NCBI GenBank assembly: GCA_037903475.1
Contig: JBAJFG010000196.1
Coordinates: 558,001 to 622,000 of the forward strand
From: Ancylostoma caninum
Taxonomy: Eukaryota; Nematoda; Chromadorea; Rhabditida; Ancylostomatidae
Reading direction: 5' to 3'
Length of the DNA stretch: 64,000 nt
Shown here: positions 58,551-64,000 of the stretch, piece after piece
Layout: every line of letters starts with the position of its first letter
How positions within the stretch are numbered: the stretch's first letter is position 1
Made by a program: the position numbers and the translations under genes
The notes under the pieces: generated by a model
Seen by the model: the letters and a program-made list of their open reading frames with translations, nothing else
Told to the model about the DNA's origin: nothing
Database searches by the model: none

Positions 58551-60142
58551 CACTGCGTTTCATAACTATACGACCACCCTATTTTTTTGCAGTACTGGAA
58601 GATGCAGCCAAGAAAGACTTTTTCTGTTCCATCCATCAGATTCAGAGATAAGAATAACCTCTGAGCACCAATTTTCATTGCGCTAGTTTTTCTCGTAACT
58701 TTCAATTTCGAATTTATCAATTTCCTCAACGTTTCATAACTATACGACCACTCGTGAACAGCTCAATTTTCTTAAAATCCAGCAATGAAACAACACCATT
58801 TACAGCAAATTTAATAGGCTATCGTCCTTCTAGGGTTGAAAACCACTTCAATGGGCGATCCAGCACACTGTTCATCAGATTCTTCAGGAAATCGCTCTCT
58901 ACATCTTCCCAGGCGTCGATGGTTGTGGTCTTCTACTCATAAGTCGTCTGAAATTGACGATGATTGCAGTGAACCCATCGTGCTAGGATGCTCGACAAAT
59001 TCTCCATTGAGTTCAGGCCCGGGCTGCATGTGGGCCAATCCATGACGTTTGCTCTGTTCTCTAAAAGCCCGCTCTTGGTTACCTGAGTGGCATGCACTTC
59101 GGTGTTAACCTGCGGTGAGGCATACTTCTGTCGACGATATCCCTCAAAAATAGCAGCAAATGTTCATGTAAAGTGTCCTGGTACTTCATCGAGTCCATAG
59201 GTCCCGAAACGAAGACTATCTCTAGTCTGATCCCGGCAGAAAAATCACTCCAAACCATGGATGGTCCGCCTCCAAAGTTGTGGCGACTGAAGGTGGTGGG
59301 GTTCTTTTGCGAACCCTTTCAGTAGCTTATCATGTCGTCAGGTTCGTCCAAATTAAACTTTTGCTCATCTGTGGAGATGATCTGAAAGCAGTTCTCGAAG
59401 CCTCATTCGTACTGCTCCGGCTCGGAAAATTATCACTGGTTTGCTCCAAACTGTGGTCATGTTCCGTCGAGTGAATCCTTGCTGAATTGTCTTTTAGAGA
59501 AAAATCAGACGTGGAGCGTTCTTCGTAGTCTCTCTTACAACATTCCCGTTGCGGTGTAGCACTCTCCACACCATGCTGTTCGTGACTGGGAGTTTCAGTT
59601 CTGCTCGGATCTGGTTGAGCCATATGCAACTGTTGGATACTTGCCTGCGGATCTTCCTCTCGTCATGGGCTGTGGGATGTTTCGGCTTCTGTTATCCTTC
59701 TTCTTGTTGTATCCATCAGAATTTTGCAAATAAGTGGGAACGAGACAGTGATTAGAACCACTCTTCATCCCGATGGCTCAACCACTTAGTCCTGCATCGT
59801 TCAGAGGCGGGAACTGAGCTTTTTTGGTCTGTGCTTATGGATGTACCGCGAGAGATACTGAGAAAAATGTGAATCTCACCATTTGCCATCCTTGCACGCC
59901 CAAGCAGGGGCGGCAAAGTTTCATCAATTTTCATTATTCGTTAGTGGTCGTATAGATATGAAACGTGGGAAGAACGGTCATACCTCATTTCAGAACTTAG
60001 CAGATAAGTGTGCGGTGTAGAAATTTGTGCTCCATGGTTATTTTGTCAGCTGAATCTAATGCTAACTATAAAAAAATCCCAAAATTGCTGCATCGCGCAG
60101 AGCAGCAAAAAATAAAGTGGTCGTATAGTTATGAAACGCAGT
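58551..60142 (-). mobile_element. Tc1-like transposon with IR/DR ends, degenerate transposase
   Basis: The outer ends CACTGCGTTTCATAACTATA and its inverse TATAGTTATGAAACGCAGTG are flanked by TA. Inner copies in the same orientation lie near 58728 (ACGTTTCATAACTATACGAC) and 59944 (GTGGTCGTATAGATATGAAA). The spacing is about 174 bp on both sides, which is an IR/DR architecture. The 1592-bp length is typical. The minus strand keeps transposase fragments such as WSDFSAG and GPMDSMKYQDTLHEHLL (about 59240-59150), broken by stops and shifts. Confidence 0.85.
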
Positions 60143-60775
60143 GTATATTCCATACGAAGCTATCCGCTATCTAATATGACACTCTGTTGAAAGTTAAAGT
60201 TATCTAACGAATAGGTGTTTGATAACTCATTCGTTGTCGAACACTTATCCGTTAGCCGTCATCCAGTATCCGTCATCCGCTTATTTTCGGCCTATCCGTT
60301 ATTACCGTTATTCGGGTCGCGGAAAATCTCGTATCCGCTCATCCCTGCACAGTGTGCAATTTCGCAAATCTAGCCGCTCAAAATGTATTTTTCGACCCAT
60401 CACATCACGTTGCGATTACTGCACCAAAAAACTCGCCAATAGTCCGCACATACGATACAAGTGGTTTTTTGGCGACAGACCACCTGGCGGAGCGTGATTA
60501 GATAACGAAAAGATACCATTTCAATCCACCAGTGCCTATGTAGAACAGATGAGTGCTTCACGAGTTACCTCTGTCGTCTATGTTGTCGTCTAAATTTCTT
60601 ATTTATAATTCTTTTAATAGATTTCGAAACTATATTCCATATTTCCTCGTAGTCACATTTCTCAGGCGCTGGGAAGCATGCATACCAAAAAGTAAAAGAA
60701 TTTATCCACCGGTTCCGCAGAAAAATAATTTTGATCGGCTAGATGTTCGAAATTACCTACTGTGCCCTGGTTTGT
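60143..60775. other. Unassigned gap between transposons
   Basis: Pyrimidine-rich words such as TATCCGTTA and CCGTCATCCGC recur at 60250-60340. No gene or element terminus is recognised. Confidence 0.35.
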
Positions 60776-62856
60776 ATATATGTCCCGAATAGAAACGGCG
60801 GAGGATGAACCGATCGGAACCAAATTTTGCATGCAGGTCCGCCAAGGGTCGTCGGGGGTTATAAGCTACATCCCCCCCAAAGTATCGATTGGGTAATCGA
60901 TATATAGATTTTATTGATTTTTCGCTATTTTTGCCCAAGGGGTCGCACAGATATGTCTACTGGGGTTCTCCAATATGCTGAACACGAATATGACAACAAT
61001 TTCAAACGATGGCATCGATTTGTTGATTTTGTTAATTTCTTTCCATTTTTCCTTTGAGATAGGCGCCAACATATATGTATAGTGTGGTTTTCCAGTGCTC
61101 TGAACACGAGTATGATAAACGTTCTGCACAAAATATTGATTTATCGATTTTATTGATTTTTGCTATGCTCGCCTACGTGTCGGTGAAGACATATCCACTG
61201 GGGTTTCCCATTATGCTGAACACGCGTATGACAATCATTTTGTACGAAATGTCGATTTATTGATATTATCGAATTCTCCCATTTTCGCTTGGGTAAGGCA
61301 AGAACATGTTTACGGTGGTTTCCCTGTATGCTGAGAACGAATACAATGACCGTTTTGCCGTTTTATCGACAAAATATTGATTTATCGATTTTTCCCTATT
61401 CTACCCCTATGGGGCGGTGAAGACATGTATTCTGTGGTTCCTCAATTCGCTGAACATGGATATAACTATCATTTTGCACGAATACATCGATTCAGTAGCA
61501 CTAAAATAACTATGCTGAGTTTTCGCTTACGGGTCGGTAGCAGGGGTGCGCGGAATTTTCCGTTTTCCGTTTTACGCTTTCCGTTTTCCGCCCATTTTTG
61601 GTCTTCCGTTTTACGTTTTACGTTTTACGGGTTTTTGGCCCGGAAAACGGCAAATCCCGGAAAATTGTGGAGGGACAGGGATCGTCGTTTTCGAAGTATT
61701 TCCCTATCCTGAAGAGGATTCACGTGTTTCGATGCGTAGTGTACATGAGTTCACAACAACAAAACCAAAATTGATGTTCAACGCCATTAACGAAATCCGA
61801 ATTATTTTGTTTGACTTTTATTATCTCAGCCGCAGTGTAAACTTCTCATCGCGATTTTGCTGGTCTTCATCGTTCTTCCAAATATGTCATACAAGTGCCC
61901 TACTCTCCTCAAAGTTCTTAAAGAAACAAGATACCACAGCAATCTGGGGTGAACTGATACAAAATTTCCATGAAACTGTGACGTGCCATGGTAGGAGCAT
62001 CAAGCATTCTTGCGAAGCAACGCATGATGTAGGCTTTTTTCAGCTCGACAAATGCATACGGCTACATTGTAGTTGTCACTGTTTTAATCAGACGATGATC
62101 CTCAGTTCCACACTGGCGCCGTTGGCGCCTGATGTTTTGCGCAGTGCTTGGGCTGCTTGTGTTTCACCTTCCCTACACGCTCTCCTTCTCCTCCGTCCTC
62201 CTTCGCTAACTTGCTCTAACGGGATCCTCTGTGAATAACGTGATCCTTCTCAGATTCCAAACGTACTAACCACCATAGTTATCTTTTGTCCGAATTTATG
62301 CAGAGTAGGTCTGCTCTAAAGTAAAGCAAAGAGGTCGCACTTTTCACATTTTGCAGATTCTCGTCTACTTAAACATTCAGTAAAAAAATAATTTTTGATT
62401 ACATGACTCCGATAATCTCAATAACTAGGTGAAGGATAAATAATCCTCGATCCGCCTATATTCTATGCGTTAGAAGTACGTACCATCAGTGGACTTGAAG
62501 TTACCTAATCACTTGAAAGAGTTACCACTCATGCTCATCAAGAAGGTGCCTAGAAAACTCAATGTTAAAGAGGACTTTTAGTCACAAACCTATGCTTGGG
62601 CAAAATTTTCCGTTTTCCGTTTTACGCTTTCCGTTTTCCGCCCATTTTTGGCCTTCCGTTTTCCGTTTTACGGGATTTAAAATTTTACTTCCGCACACCC
62701 CTGGTCGGTAGAGAAGAGTCACTTGAGCTTCGCTAATATACTGATCACAAGAATTATGGGCATTTTTAATTAATTAACAGCGATAGCAACTGTACTCAAC
62801 AATGTGAGGTAGCCGCTGTAGTAAAACACCCGAGCGAAGCCGGGTATGCCATCTAG
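60776..62856 (+). mobile_element. Second Helitron copy, 5'-shortened and interrupted by a hAT element
   Basis: 60783-61540 parallels the 25.4-26.1 kb Helitron: GAATAGAAACGGCGGAGGAT, then TATCGATTTATTGATTTT units with GCTGAACACGAATATGACAA. The matching 3' end resumes at 62704 with GCTTCGCTAATATACTGATC, then CACCCGAGCGAAGCCGGGTA, and stops at CTAG (62853-62856) before T. The GTGTGTTTG part and TC end are absent, so the left limit is approximate. Confidence 0.8.
61541..62703. mobile_element. hAT-type element inserted in the Helitron, 8-bp target duplication
   Basis: It starts CAGGGGTGCGCGGAA and ends TTCCGCACACCCCTG. GTCGGTAG occurs exactly at 61533-61540 and 62704-62711. CAGGGGTG ends plus an 8-bp duplication define the hAT superfamily. 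Both ends carry the same block in direct orientation (TTTTCCGTTTTCCGTTTTAC, then GCTTTCCGTTTTCCGCCCAT, near 61553 and 62598), as if two MITE copies had fused or an insertion had split one. The 900-bp interior has no recognisable transposase. Confidence 0.85.
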
Positions 62857-63194
62857 TGCATTATAAAAATAGTTCGCTGAAATAGTGGCATTCATTTGTT
62901 CGGACAATTCAAAAACATCCATTTGATATTTAAACAATTCGAAAAGGCGGGTAATGCGATTACTCGAATATTCCAATTGCGCAAAAAAATGAAATGCCCG
63001 ACTATTCCAATGAAACAGAAATCACCAAAATTCAATCATTTGAATATTTGAATATTGTTCGAATAGTAATGAATAGTGAGTGGGTCACAAGTATGGGTGG
63101 ACGCCCCCCCCTTCCCTCCCCCTCCTTTCTCGAGAATGAGTAGCTAAGACTTCAATCTCATACAGGCTTATGATTTGGAGAGGTTTTCTCCATA
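62857..63194. other. Gap between Helitron and terminal Tc1-like element
   Basis: ATTCGAATATTTGAATAT-like words repeat at 62960-63070, and a C-run lies at 63103-63122. No gene is recognised. Confidence 0.35.
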
Positions 63195-64000
63195 CAGTGC
63201 GTATCATAAATATACGGGCACCCCCAAGATAACGGTTTTTGCTTTCTCGCGCTTTCATGACAGAATCTACTACCACCAATGAACTCGGCGGGCCCGAAAC
63301 CTCTATTCCACCGTACTCCAGTTCGGAAAATGGAAAAACTAAGTGTAACCCGAGTTTTGCCTCACGCGTAGTGTATCATAATTATACGGGCACCCTCGGT
63401 AAAAAATGAATAAGAACATCTGCATACCCGAAATTTCCTATCTCAGTGTCGCTAAATTAAACCTTCAGTATCAATAGGATCGGAGCCTTATTAGGCAGAA
63501 TAGACGCAGATGAGCGGTCTTTACTATGCAGGCTTCTGTAGCGGTAGGATCGCCAACCGAGCTAAACGGAAACCAAGTGCCATTGATGCCGTCGTGCAAG
63601 ATTCTGACTCTTACGGTCGGAACAGCCGGACTGAGAGGTGAAAGAAGCCATGACTATCAGGCGTGGCCCTCAAAACTTGCCGATCTCGAAGAACTGACAC
63701 GGCTGCCTGCAATAGGCAGACAGCCGTGTTGTCCTGCTGGAAAATGAACTGCGCTGGCCAAGAGGAAGTTAGATATAGATGCCGATTATCTCCTGAGTGT
63801 CGATTGAGTTCATTCGAGTTCAAACAAAGGCTATGTCGAACACTTCTTCTTGAGAGAAGCCGCCCCACAATGTAACTGTGACATCTCCAGAATTCCGTTC
63901 GCTGAAGAGCTGCGGAGATCCATCCGGTAGCAAACCCGTCGAGTCAAACGTCTACTGTACCTTCCCTCCCCGCCTCCAAGTGATCTAGTCTAAAGGTATT
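63195..64000 (-). mobile_element. Tc1-like transposon, IR/DR left end, cut by window edge
   Basis: CAGTGCGTATCATAAATATA at 63195 after TA is repeated in the same orientation near 63369 (AGTGTATCATAATTATACGG), a spacing of about 172 bp, the same as in the two other IR/DR elements here. The minus frame 63868-63611 retains FIFQQDNTAVC, the block around the second catalytic Asp of Tc1-type transposases. Frames are interrupted. The right end lies beyond 64000. Confidence 0.75.

Noticed and set aside
1..64000. tRNA, 5S rRNA and spliced-leader RNA genes
   Set aside because: I looked for B-box (GGTTCGAANCC) and SL1 sequences on both strands by eye and found none convincing. A covariance scan would be needed to exclude them.

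Overview
This window is eukaryotic and almost certainly nematode. It has short exons joined by GT..AG introns, TTTCAG/TTTTAG acceptors and a heavy load of Tc1/mariner, hAT, Helitron and RTE-type elements. Five protein-coding loci could be assembled exon by exon, plus one captured gene fragment. The endoplasmin/signal-peptide-peptidase pair recalls the C. elegans cosmid T05E11 (enpl-1, imp-2; from memory), although no spo-11 was seen here. The repeat load and intron sizes fit a parasitic clade V (strongylid, hookworm-like) nematode. That placement is inference.

Layout. 1-3228: repeats, including a degenerate Tc1-like element (about 439-1970) with a foldback element inside it. 3387-10206 (-): a complete 11-exon GRP94/endoplasmin gene. 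10207-10586: a GC-rich divergent promoter. 10587-21775 (+): a complete 12-exon signal peptide peptidase gene; its introns hold a 59-bp minisatellite, a terminator-like hairpin and an antisense RTE-type retrotransposon. 22543-30074 (-): a complete 5-exon claudin-like four-TM gene with a 5.2-kb intron packed with a Helitron, two TIR elements and (TA)n tracts. 30075-39258: intergenic, mostly repeats. 39259-54483 and beyond (-): the 3' six exons of a PIG-Q/GPI1 gene. One of its introns contains a complete 16-exon ABCG transporter on the same strand (42221-51064). Inside an ABCG intron sits a 1.9-kb inverted-repeat element carrying the last two exons of a cathepsin B-like protease. 54484-64000: no further exon was recognised; it holds Tc1-like IR/DR elements, a second Helitron copy interrupted by a hAT element with an 8-bp target duplication, and a TATA/Inr promoter-like site.

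How the genes relate. Endoplasmin and signal peptide peptidase both act in the ER, and their start codons are only about 380 bp apart across one CCAAT/GC-box region, so shared secretory-stress regulation is plausible. PIG-Q is also an ER membrane protein (GPI-anchor synthesis). The most striking arrangement is a three-level nesting: cathepsin B fragment in a TIR/foldback composite, in an ABCG intron, in a PIG-Q intron. Exon models were built by hand from splice signals, phase continuity and remembered family sequences. No search was run.
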